The notes beneath the pieces are model-generated. The model saw only the letters and a list, made by a program, of their open reading frames with translations. It was not told the DNA's origin and did no database searches. The position numbers and the translations under genes are program-made. 64,000 nucleotides of DNA from Kappaphycus alvarezii (Eukaryota > Rhodophyta > Florideophyceae > Gigartinales > Solieriaceae), in assembly GCA_002205965.3 (NCBI GenBank), contig NADL03000125.1, positions 183,656-247,655 of the forward strand. Direction: 5' to 3'. Position 1 is the stretch's first letter. Each line of letters starts with the position of its first letter. Shown here one piece after another: positions 53,913 through 62,958 of this stretch.

Positions 53913-54168
53913 TTCAAGTCAAGTCCCGGGACGCAGCAAGTTGAAAGTCAACTTCAGATCCAAGAACCATTTTCCTTACGCCGGTCCGGGAGTATTAGTG
54001 GTATCCCCTGCCCCTTTTATAGTTGTTTGTAGCCTTCTCAACTTTCGTCCTTACGCACCCCTTTTGTTCGCTTAACTATACCAGAGTACGACTTTTGTCG
54101 CTTACCACACCTCCTTCTTGGGGCGGTTGGCTCTGAGTACCTCTTCTTCCGACTATCTACTCCTATCA
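53913..54168 (+). repeat. 3' LTR remnant of family A (R-U5 only)
   Basis: 256 bp from 'ttcaagtcaagtcccggg' to 'ctcctatca'. The left breakpoint is at the same LTR base as in the fragment at 22458-22710. Confidence 0.75.
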
Positions 54169-54189
54169 TCTTCTATTGTTTAACTGCCG

Positions 54190-54365
54190 AAATCCGTGCG
54201 ACATTTCTAAGCAGCGCGTGGGCATCCGGATGTTACCCTCTCTTTCGCGTTTTCCGTTGCATTGAACGAGTTCAGCGGGTTGAAGTTGCAACCTCTTCCG
54301 TGGGAGAGTGCAAAGAGGTTGACGAAGGTAATGCCGAAAAGTCGGTACCGGCAGTATAACTTATT
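54190..54365 (-). pseudogene. LINE-like RT C-terminal fragment (minus)
   Basis: The minus strand reads GITFVNLFALSHGR and FNPLNSFNATENAKERV, which lines up with DVTFVNPFAPSNRR and FNPMSSLNAARNAKQRR of 55565-55969. The family A element ends only ~20 bp away. Confidence 0.6.
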
Positions 54366-54463
54366 GCGGTAATATCGGGTCTGGTTCGGTGAAGCCTTTC
54401 TCGCAGTTCCAGGACTGGGTGTCGAGCTGCCTTTTACAGATTATTGGCCAAGATCGGCCTTCT

Positions 54464-54595
54464 TGGGAGCGTAGTGCCTCCCTCACTGTGATGGCACACT
54501 TTTTTGAGTCGATTGTGGTTGTTTGGAAAATTTTACGATAGTTGGAATATATCTTCCAACTGTAAAACGACCAAACCTTTCCCCCTTCACTTTAC
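54464..54595 (+). repeat. LINE-like 3' end
   Basis: Sense copy from 'gggagcgtagtgcctccc' to 'aaacctttccccc'. Confidence 0.65.
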
Positions 54596-55439
54596 AGGAG
54601 AGGAAATGGATGGATAGGCACTAGTAGTGGTCTCTTTCTCTGAACCTTCAAAACACAGACCTGCCTTCTGCCCCGGGAATTGTCATCAAACATCTCTAAC
54701 TAGTAAAGCACTTCAAACTCCCTGGTGGCGCATGAAGGCCCCTTTCTTTAATAGATACATTTGTTTATGAGAGTCCAGTCAGCCTGGGAACTCTGCCGAC
54801 ATAAAATCGCAGTGAACAGATCCCACTTACCTCCCGTACGCCTCCCCGACCAGTTGCCCCACTCTGGACGGCTCTTACACGCCAAGCAAATTCCTTGCAG
54901 TTGCATCTAATAAATTGTACCACGAAATATACGCTCCCTGACAACAGTTACAAGATATCACAAGGAACACATTACAAATTTGACACCCCGTGTTTTTATT
55001 TTCGCGAGTTTTCACTGCTGGAGTTCAAAATAAGTCTGGCAAACTTTAGGATAGATCGAATGTATCTTCAAACAGCAAAAATACCCAAAACTCCCCTTTT
55101 CGAACACTGACGAGGTGCCATTCTATGCAGCGATGAAATTCGCTACCTATTAGGCACTCTTTCGAAACCAGACCCACGTAAAAACCTAGGATTCGAAGAA
55201 TGCGCTAGGTCGTGGATCTCTTGCAATACTGTCATTTGCATCCGTCGAAAAATTGCATCGCGTCCTTAATACGGTGACGAATCATCGCAAAATACGTATC
55301 ACTAGCGGCAGCTCTCAGTAATACTGCCTACGGCTGGGCCAGGTAGTCTCTGTCCCCACTTCACAACTTTACATTAAAAGGTCAGTATTCACCCCCTTAA
55401 GACGGTATTCCTAACATTCCTTCAAATACTGTAGTCCAG
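54596..55439. other. Spacer with a partial LINE 3' end
   Basis: A partial module lies at 55038-55100 (+). The rest has no recognised content. Confidence 0.4.
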
Positions 55440-55564
55440 AGGGGGGAACGTTTGGATGTTTTACTCTTGGAAGATATATCCGATCTATCCCATGGTTTTC
55501 CAGACAACAACAAGCGACTCAAAAAGGGTATACCGACACAGTAATGGGGAAGGAACTATGCTCC
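55440..55564 (-). repeat. LINE-like 3' end attached to RT stop (minus)
   Basis: This complete 125-bp module follows the RT stop (55565-55567) directly. With 19071-19200 it shows that the recurrent module is the element's 3' end. Confidence 0.75.
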
Positions 55565-55969
55565 TTAAAATGCTACCTTCGGACCAGCCGTCAAGAAGGC
55601 CGCATTGGACATGACGGCTGCTGCAGCGTGCCTTTGCATGAAAACCACCCGAACCTTTCCGCACGTCTCCAGTGCCCTCACAGCCACGTTCCTTGCCACG
55701 TCATTTAGCACTGCACATACATCCGGGTGCCAACCTCCAAGAGTGGAGATTGGCACAGGCACTTGCCTACCTCTGGTGGAGGTCGCGATAAAGGATTGAT
55801 ATCTTCTCTGTTTTGCATTTCGCGCCGCATTCAGAGAGGACATCGGGTTGAACGCCCTCAGTCTTCTGTTGGAGGGAGCGAAGGGGTTCACGAAGGTAAC
55901 GTCAAAAAAAGGCGGTCCCTCCGCTGGTTCCCATTGCCTGGATGTCTGGTCTCGTGCGGTGGAGGCCAT
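55565..55969 (-). pseudogene. LINE-like RT C-terminal domain (134 codons, open)
   Basis: The longest intact piece of this family. It has FDVTFVNPFAPSNRRLRAFN, NAARNAKQRRYQSFI, VPVPISTLGGWHPDVCAVLN, then RNVAVRALETC and a tail MQRHAAAAVMSNAAFLTAG. This is the nuclease-like or C-terminal part that follows RT in several LINE-like groups: D.T..NP, then KR..Y, P...TLGGW, and a helical tail. No RT core precedes it, so it is 5'-truncated, as usual for LINE copies. It serves as reference for the other fragments in the window. Confidence 0.65.
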
Positions 55970-56088
55970 GGCGTGGCTCTACAATAGGATGACGAGCAGC
56001 TCTTGCCAGGTCTTTCGCTAGAAGGGTTACTGGGCGATTGGTACAAGTGATCGGCATGGGGGAACCGAGAAAACGGAGTTAATCCGAG

Positions 56089-56295
56089 TCAAAGTCGCTG
56101 GAAGGCCGCCGCGAGACCAGCCAGCAGGCAGGCCGCGTTGGACCTGGCAGCAGCCGCAGCGTGCCTATGCATGAATATCCCGCGAACCTTGCCGTATGAT
56201 TCCATGGCCCTGACTGCAACGCTATTACTGAATACAGTCAGACATCTTAATAACAGTGGTGGTGGTAGATCTTTATGGGTCCTGCTATGTCGCAC
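56089..56295 (-). pseudogene. LINE-like RT extreme C-terminus, second copy (minus)
   Basis: AVRAMESYGKVRGIFMHRHA, then AAAARSNAACLLAGLAAAF and a stop. Clearly related to the end of the 55565-55969 copy (AVRALETCGKVRVVFMQRHA). It lies ~120 bp upstream of that copy in the same orientation. Confidence 0.65.
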
Positions 56296-57055
56296 AGAGG
56301 CGTGCGGAGTGTAATCATATATTAATTACGGATGCGGGCGGCGGGTAGAAACCAGGCGCGCCTGCATTATTTGGAGACTAAATGCAATACTGTACAGTAC
56401 AGTACAGTGGAGTAGGCCAGCAGAATAGCTGGCCTTTGTTTCCTACACGTGTCCACGGGGGCTATCTTGCAGCCAGTTCATGGCACTGGTGAGGGTTTTG
56501 AGGCTGCCAGAATACTGGATGCAACTATTGTAGGCCTGAATAATACCGGGAAATTTATCTGCTGGGCAGAATTGAGATCATCGCGGTCAATGGAGAATCT
56601 GGCGAAACTGTACAAGTCGATCCTTGCAAACCGAATCACGGGGATCACCCGCGCCGGTGCCAGTGACAGTGGTGAGTGAGAAGGAAACGGGTGCTATACA
56701 GTATTCTATGTGTGAGCACCTGCGTTGACGCGCGGAAACGGGTGACATGAGGAACAGCGACAGAACTCTTGGGGTTTCTGGGAGAGTTACAGAGGTGAGA
56801 GATATACCGTAGTGCGTGCGGACCCGACGAAAGCTTGCAACAATATAATAGTCAAGTCAAGAAACACTTGAGGCTGCGAGCGGGGAGCATTGATGGGGCG
56901 AGGCTATGAGGCGGGTTGGGAAAGGAGGTGGAGATGACTCCTTAATGTGAAAGGGAACCAACTCCCAAAGCATTGTCCTTTAAACCGGGGATTGCGAATG
57001 TTCTGGCATTGTCGTCAAGCATGCCGCAGGCCGTCTCCAAACGGAGATCACCTGC
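56296..57055. other. Spacer before the methyltransferase gene
   Basis: A 76-codon plus frame (56449-56679) has no motif. A short run of GTACA repeats lies at about 56390-56410. Holds the 3' flank of the gene on the minus strand. Confidence 0.4.
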
Positions 57056-57715
57056 TCACTGCTTCTTCACTACAACGTACATTCCCTTTGTGGTCGGAAA
57101 GTACTTTTCGACAAATAGCTCAGACACGACACAATTGGCCTGCTCGATGAACTTGTAGTACTCGTCCTTCTTTTGCTCAAACGAATTGATGCGAATGGAG
57201 ATCAGCGCTAAGCCGCCCACGCGCAAATGGTCGAGGACAGGTAGCAGCGCCTCCGGCCCACAGTGACCCTCTACAAACACTCCGCTGCACAGCACAAAGT
57301 CCGCGCTTCCATTCTGAACCGCACTCTGTTCAAAAAAGTCGCCCACGTGCAACTCGTCAAACACCTGTTTCTTTCGGGCTTCCTCCAACATGCCCGGGCT
57401 CAGGTCATATCCGATCAGCCGAATTGGCAGCGACTCCTTGTCTGCGAGCTCGCGCAACTTTTGCGCAGGGGCGCCCGTACCGCACCCGGCGTCTACAACA
57501 ACGGGCACCTCCCCAGCTTTGCGGTTGCATTTGATGAGATCCAGCATTTTACAACTCACCACATCCCAAAGCGGGTTGCCTTCCTTCAAGAGATCCTCAT
57601 CGTATGTGGGGGCCCATTTGTCAAAGGCAGCGGTTTTCTTTTTCGTTGACGCAAAGGATGTGACGACGTGGTGCAGCTCGTGCTCCATTCGGAATTGTTC
57701 GACATTTTCGGCCAT
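57056..57715 (-). CDS. SAM-dependent methyltransferase, METTL27-like
   Basis: An intact 219-residue class I methyltransferase with no introns. FDKWAPTYDEDL (31-42) is the entry typical of the METTL27 (Williams-Beuren methyltransferase-like) and UbiE-like families. Motif I is VVVDAGCGTG (72-81), the AdoMet-binding glycine loop. Motif II ends in IGYDLSPGMLEEAR (101-114), with D104 expected to hold the ribose. The motif III region is ELHVGDFFE and the motif IV region is ADFVLCSGVFVEGHCGPEAL (138-157). VGGLALISIRINSF (167-180) is the late strand. Soluble, no signal peptide; substrate unknown. The first Met is used; a CCAAT lies ~25 bp upstream (57744-57740). Length is close to the family norm. 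Probably a working host gene. Confidence 0.85.
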   Translation of the reverse strand: MAENVEQFRMEHELHHVVTSFASTKKKTAAFDKWAPTYDEDLLKEGNPLWDVVSCKMLDLIKCNRKAGEVPVVVDAGCGTGAPAQKLRELADKESLPIRLIGYDLSPGMLEEARKKQVFDELHVGDFFEQSAVQNGSADFVLCSGVFVEGHCGPEALLPVLDHLRVGGLALISIRINSFEQKKDEYYKFIEQANCVVSELFVEKYFPTTKGMYVVVKKQ

Positions 57716-57984
57716 GTTCCCTTGTTCTTTGCGTATATGATTGGATGGTCAAATTGGGGCAAACACACTGTAACTGAGTTCGAGAGGCGCTCTTCAAATC
57801 GAGAGTGGGTACTGTGCTGGGGGGCACAAGCCACAATGCACAAGCTGGCGCGGGGTAGCCGGGGCGAAATGCGTGAACGGACGGAATTAAAGGAAATCAG
57901 TTGTCGCAAAGTCAACAGGCGGAAGCAATGCAGCTGTTCTAATCCGGAGGACTCAATGATACATTCACACCCTGCCAGGCTCGA

Positions 57985-58620
57985 GTGGGTTTATATAGGG
58001 AACGGGTGGTAGTGCACCTGGGAGAAAGACCTTGGACAGAGGCGCATATCGATCGGCCGGATCAGATGGGACTGAGGATGCATCTTCACCGGTCGACCTG
58101 TTGGAAGATGGAAGACAGGGGATCATATCGGAATCGATCTCTCTTTTCGCGAGAGCCACGAAGCCGTTGGCCGTCCAATTCTACGCGGACAAAGATTCGC
58201 CCCGGCGTGCGGCCAGTAGCCACTAGGGTTGTGCTGGCTGGAGCTTCCTCGCGCTCTCGCGACCGGTGGGTCTGTTGGGAGGATGGAACGGGGGCCATAT
58301 TCACGGCGCCTACAGTTCTGTACGAAGTTTACGTAATTTCATTGTTGAAACTCTCACCCGCAGAGGCACTGGGCACTGGGCACTGGTTAGAGAGTGAGAA
58401 GCTAAATTGCATTCAGTCGGCGAGTTTTCCAGTCATCCAAATGACGCAACGATTTGATTGGCTGAAGGAACACCACGCAGATACTTTTGTAGAATGGTGG
58501 AACGAGACCTTCATTCCACCCAAAACAGAGACTCCTGCGCTTACCCGTTGTGCGTTGTCTCCAAATAAAGCAGGCGCGACAGATTTCAACCCGCCGCCCG
58601 CATCCGTAGTTAATTTATGA
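57985..58620 (+). CDS. Hypothetical 211-codon frame, doubtful
   Basis: An open frame starting ~270 bp from the methyltransferase start and facing away from it. The N-terminal half is Arg-rich, as in frames opened by GC-rich noncoding DNA. The C-terminal half (QMTQRFDWLKEHHADTFVEW and WNETFIPPKTETPA) looks more like real protein. No family recognised. It may be a gene that shares a bidirectional promoter with the methyltransferase, or chance. Confidence 0.3.
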   Translation: MGLYRERVVVHLGERPWTEAHIDRPDQMGLRMHLHRSTCWKMEDRGSYRNRSLFSREPRSRWPSNSTRTKIRPGVRPVATRVVLAGASSRSRDRWVCWEDGTGAIFTAPTVLYEVYVISLLKLSPAEALGTGHWLESEKLNCIQSASFPVIQMTQRFDWLKEHHADTFVEWWNETFIPPKTETPALTRCALSPNKAGATDFNPPPASVVNL

Positions 58621-60731
58621 ATACCCTCCCCACGCTTCTGAGCAATATTGTACACCCCCTACAGATTTACCACCGCTTGCGAAGAGGAGTGCCCTCGAAA
58701 AGCAGTACGGAAAGGACAGTCTGTAATTCAACGCAGAGCCTCGCGCTCCAGACAAGGCACTTTGCGCAAGGATGCTGGTGGCGCTAGATCTTTACGCGCT
58801 GTAGATCCGCGACGAGTGGTGGAATCTTTGACAAGAAACTAAATGCAATAAGGGCAAAGCAACATCGACAGCCGGGTGCCTGTCTGGCAATCCCAACAGA
58901 GGACGCACTGTCCAACGCATCCACCAAGATGCGCTGCTGTCCTGTAGGACCCCGAACCCTCTCACTGCCGAGCAGCGTGATTTACGACTTCATTCAGAAA
59001 AAAAATGAAAATACTCCTAGACACACTCTTTAAAGTGCGAAATGCCAATGAAAATTCACTCCGTTTTCTCGGATCCCCCATGCCGACCACTTGTACCAAT
59101 CATTTGATGCGCCTTGGAACGTAGGATAACCTATTTTTCAATCATTAAGACACCCCAATTTTCCCCCTTGAATGAAAATCCATCTTTGGTACTAGGCAAT
59201 GGCCACCTTGGGGTCGCGATGATACCAACTCCTGTCCGTGACATTCGCTCCACGACTGTGATAGCTTTGATCATCCGCAGCTACACATTGTTATCGAGGA
59301 GGGGGGGAAGGTTTTGGTGTTTTACTCTAAAAGATGCTTCCGCCATCGGTATATGTATTTAATATGACATTCAGATTTACAACTCCAAACGGGTTCCAGC
59401 CAATCCATATATCTCAATACAGACACCCCCTTTTTCACCTTCTGAAAGATATACCCGATATATCTATGTATCTATTTATCATTCCTTTCCGCCGTGCACC
59501 CACACCTTCCAATGGAAATTACAGTGCGTACTACGACTATGCTTTACAATTCTATTGAAACATGTCACCTCAGCTTGGAGTAGAGAAAATACTCCGACCT
59601 CAGTCGTAAGCCATTTTGTTTTGGTGAACAGCATTCTACATGCAAATGAAGGCACTTCAGTCTTAAGGCACGATATATCTTCCAGTAAAACACCCAAACC
59701 TTTGTCCCCTTGGTTATGTTGAGCGGGTTGACACATACAGGGAGGACAAGTACGATTGGTCTACAAAAAATCACAACTACTTCTTGGACGGCTGAGAGGG
59801 ATCCCCAGTTGAGGCGCTCGAGCGCGGCGGCAGGAATGAAAAGGGAAATATTGGCGCGTGGCGGGCGCGGCGATGGAGGCGAGTGGAGTAAATGGAAGGC
59901 GCCGGTGTAGAGGCATCGGTAGGGTTGAGATATGGTGTAGTCGTGACGCGAGTAGCGGCTTTGGGTAGGGAAAGCGGAAGGAAAGCGAGAGTGTCGCGTT
60001 GGGTAGCGAGTTAACAGATGCTGGGATAGTTTTCTTGCATCTCGCCCGGTGGATTGGTGGGCGAGATGGCTTAACACTATAGTGCAAAATAGTCTCAATT
60101 CACTCACGTGTATCTAAAAGGCTATTTATTCCAGAGTAAAACACCCCAACGTTTCCCCATTTATTCCAAATAAAACCCACCTTTTAGCAAAGTACGGCCC
60201 TTCCGCTTGCGCGAACTGCCACTGCCACACGTCCCCAACTTGCCGATAAGCCGGACACTCTCCCCATCGCTCAATGCACCACGCCCGGAATACTCATCCT
60301 TTTGCGCTCATTTCGGTCCCACGTTTTCGATCTTGCTTGTGTGGTTCCCCTTTGTGTCACGGGTGTGGAAAATAGAACGAGGATTCACCATATAGTTGAA
60401 TGTCAGGCCCCTTACACCCAGATGCTTTACCCTTCCTAGCCTCGATCTTTCTCCCCTCTCAACAGCTTCTTCACTACTACAATATAAATTTGACGAGTGG
60501 CAAGGACGGAATAGGTCGCGAACCGTTCTACTGGGGGTCGACAGCAAGAAATCCGAAGCAGCTTGCAACGAGAGCGGCAGTCGAACTCATAAAGATAAAT
60601 ATTTAAAGCACGCTGCATGTAGGTAATAGGCTGGACGTCTTTGTAACTTCAGGGCGCAGGGGATTCACATCTCCAACAAGTACGATATAAGTTTCCACGA
60701 TGTCGTACACACGAAATGTGACAACTGATGG
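58621..60731. other. Spacer with LINE 3'-end fragments
   Basis: Short or weak modules occur at about 59125-59170 (+), 59300-59345 (-), 59666-59713 (+) and 60122-60165 (+). A 180-codon minus frame (59565-60107) is low-complexity and unassigned. Confidence 0.4.
60684..60691 (+). promoter_or_regulatory. Candidate TATA box
   Basis: GATATAAG lies 41-48 bp before the ATG at 60732. Position and sequence fit a TATA box, but no other evidence is available. Confidence 0.35.
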
Positions 60732-61526
60732 ATGGAGAATTTATATCCAAGGACAATCTCAGGTGAAGCCACCGTGAAGCTTGAATGGTTCGACGAGGGT
60801 ACAGTGCAATCCTTTTGCATTGAACTCAGTGGTGTGGGGATCGTACACTCATTTCCAGAGTACAAGAAAGAAATCAACGGGGTGATGGGGATCGAGGAAT
60901 TTTACTGCCGTCGAGAAGTTGCAGACTTCGAAAAGTATGATTTAGTCAAATGTCTAGGGCGTCATATTCATATTTTTCTCCCTTGGTGGGGTTCGGACAA
61001 CCCAGGGACTTCTCCTCTAAGGAAGAATGATTTTTTTCGTCTAGGTCTAGATAATTCTGTGCAAGATGAGGATAAGCACAGGATATGCAAGGAACAGAAC
61101 GGGACTATTTCGAAGATCAATTTTTCCCCTTCGGACACTGGGTCCATTTCCGATCAAGTTCCTAGTTTCTACGGGGCGAGTTCCGATGAAAAAAAGTACC
61201 AGGTAGACCTGTACCTCAGGGTATTTGGGCTCTATCCCCCCTCGGGCACCGCTCCGAATTTTGTAAACTCCGTGTTCTCTCAAAAAATGCTTATAGCAAA
61301 GAAAGCCATACTTTCCAAGTACAACTGGTGCAAGGACAACCCGGGTACATGGATGAAAATTGATGAACCCCACTCTAGCGCTTTATTCTCTTTGCCCTCG
61401 ACTTACTTCTTGCCCGAAAATGTTCCCTTCCGTGACTATGGGGGCTGTTGTATGTGTACCGCTCTTAATGATAAGATCAATCTTTTACCTTGTCCAGAGT
61501 TCGCAAAAGCGTGTTGGGAGAACTAA
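60732..61526 (+). CDS. Unknown 264-residue protein
   Basis: The intact frame has balanced composition, unlike the debris around it. It has no signal peptide and no clear membrane segment. The N-terminal half looks like a beta-rich domain (TVKLEWFDEGTVQSFCIELS, VGIVHSFPEYKKE, then VKCLGRHIHIFLPWW). A polar Ser/Asp-rich linker (about 110-155) and a helical and aromatic C-terminal part (QVDLYLRVFGLYPPSGTAPN, AILSKYNWCKDNPGTW) follow. Near the end is a Cys cluster (GGCCMCTALND and CPEFAKAC). No family was recognised. As the most distal intact frame, ~1.4 kb from the telomere, it may be a subtelomeric lineage-specific gene. The first Met is used. Confidence 0.6.
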   Translation: MENLYPRTISGEATVKLEWFDEGTVQSFCIELSGVGIVHSFPEYKKEINGVMGIEEFYCRREVADFEKYDLVKCLGRHIHIFLPWWGSDNPGTSPLRKNDFFRLGLDNSVQDEDKHRICKEQNGTISKINFSPSDTGSISDQVPSFYGASSDEKKYQVDLYLRVFGLYPPSGTAPNFVNSVFSQKMLIAKKAILSKYNWCKDNPGTWMKIDEPHSSALFSLPSTYFLPENVPFRDYGGCCMCTALNDKINLLPCPEFAKACWEN

Positions 61527-62389
61527 ATTGAGGTAGAGCATAAGATTTGTCCACGCTATCTTCATTTTCTATCTTCTGCGAAGAATTTGAACCGAGAATA
61601 TTCTACAATTTCATACTGGCTCGCTTACAACCATCGCAAGAAGTCACACTTCAACCAATCTCACGTCCCGAATTGAACCACTCAGCAAATGTTGGTGTCC
61701 GTTTCTGAATGGCACTACCTGACAATCCAGAGACGCAAAAAGTTTTTGTGCTCTCAGTTTCGGATGCCAGAGGCGCGAAACAAGCGATCTGTTTTGATGC
61801 CCAGAGATCTCCAGCTCGTATATACGACTGTGCGGAGAGGAAAGAGATGGGCTGAAATCGACTTGAAGTACTTTCCATATGCTGTTCATCTCGAAACAAG
61901 AAAGAGGTTTCATACTTCCACGATGTGCGTGACGTCGGCTCTGTATGGCAGACGTCAGGGATAAGTCGTACTACGCATCATCTGATGAAGAAGCGTAGGC
62001 GTCGAGGACTTGATAGGCGTCCTATAGTGGGTCGTGATTTTTACTGAAATCCTGGATAATTCTCTTTAATACGAGAAGTGATGAATGAAGGATTCTTATT
62101 TGAGCTTATACAGCATGATAATTGATTCCAACATCGTTCGACACTTAGACGAGGTTATGCTTAAAAGAATAAATATCTACGTAAAATTGAGAGGTTTCAA
62201 CTCAGACACGAGGTTAGGTTCATGGCTGGTTCCCAATTAGTTCTTCTCCTGCAGCACCGATTATCTTATTAGAAGACTACGGTGAATTTCTTCGCGAGTC
62301 CTGCGTCCTGAACGAGAATCCAAAATATAGCGCGGATTTTTTGTTACTATAAAAGGACACTAGTAGCGAGAATTCAGGGCCTACCACTA
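61527..62389. other. Subtelomeric spacer
   Basis: Opposed frames at 61644-61913 (-) and 61689-61964 (+) carry no clear motif. The region might continue the gypsy remnant to its right. Confidence 0.35.
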
Positions 62390-62650
62390 CACATTTGGGT
62401 TCATCGAAGCGCCTTTGGAAACTAAGACTGAGTCCCAGACTTGAAATTTGCTATTGGTGACTTCATAGGGGAACTCGAAGAGTAGGTAGCGAGCGGCGTG
62501 AATGTTAGAAATAACCACCAACTCCGTACCGCGATCTATGTGTCAAGTGTATCAGGTGAAAGAGAGTCCGGGCTCGAATGTCATCTGCGGCGGTACTTCA
62601 TACAGTATCTCGAAAGAGTTTGCTGTATTTCTACTTATGCGACGACTACG
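62390..62650 (-). pseudogene. Gypsy integrase C-terminal-like remnant (minus)
   Basis: The minus strand reads ANSFEILYEVPPQM, similar to 'SPFE(L/V)LYG..PR' after the integrase core. It is followed by TELVVISNIHAARYLLFEF and VWDSVLVSKGASMNPN, like the C-terminal 'GD.VLV' block. Two stops. No catalytic residues in view. Confidence 0.4.
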
Positions 62651-62958
62651 GTAACCCTATACCTATTCTGAAGGCGGGGGTAAGTCCGACATCAGAAAAA
62701 TTATTCAAAAGAGCACATACATAGAAGAGACGTTTCATTGGCGCTCAGCAAAATATGCCCTGATTCTACTGAATTTTATCCTTTTTTCGTTACGGTACAA
62801 ATAATTTCCTGCAAATTATGGGCAGGGATTTCCGTAATCATTGCCCCCGTCTAATAAGATTTGTGGATCAACTTCGTGAAAAAGGGAATGATACACCTGC
62901 GTTTGCACGCGGTTGTACCGGGCCACACTTATGATCGGTCAAAAAATGGCGAGGGGTG
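62651..62958. other. Telomere-proximal spacer
   Basis: About 300 bp of unique-looking sequence directly inside the telomere. Nothing recognised. Confidence 0.4.

Larger units (their letters stand above)
50136..54168 (+). mobile_element. Internally deleted Ty3/gypsy element, family A
   Basis: The 5' LTR is 50136-51669 (start TGTTGCAATAAAAACGG, end CTGTCA). Broken gag (51670-53050), protease (about 53080-53280), unassigned sequence, and a short RT fragment (53740-53912) follow. RT then joins the R-U5 part of an LTR (53913-54168). Flanks GCTTC (50131-50135) and TCTTC (54169-54173) agree at 4 of 5 positions, a possible decayed target duplication. Proteins are of the T1/family B lineage (gag and IFDSGAVPNFISETLV). 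Confidence 0.8.

Noticed and set aside
57263-57740. Two plus-strand frames of more than 110 codons over the methyltransferase
   Set aside because: They are antisense to a gene with all expected motifs.
59565-60107. 180-codon minus frame as a gene
   Set aside because: Low-complexity Ser/Pro/Arg composition, includes a LINE 3'-end fragment, no motif.
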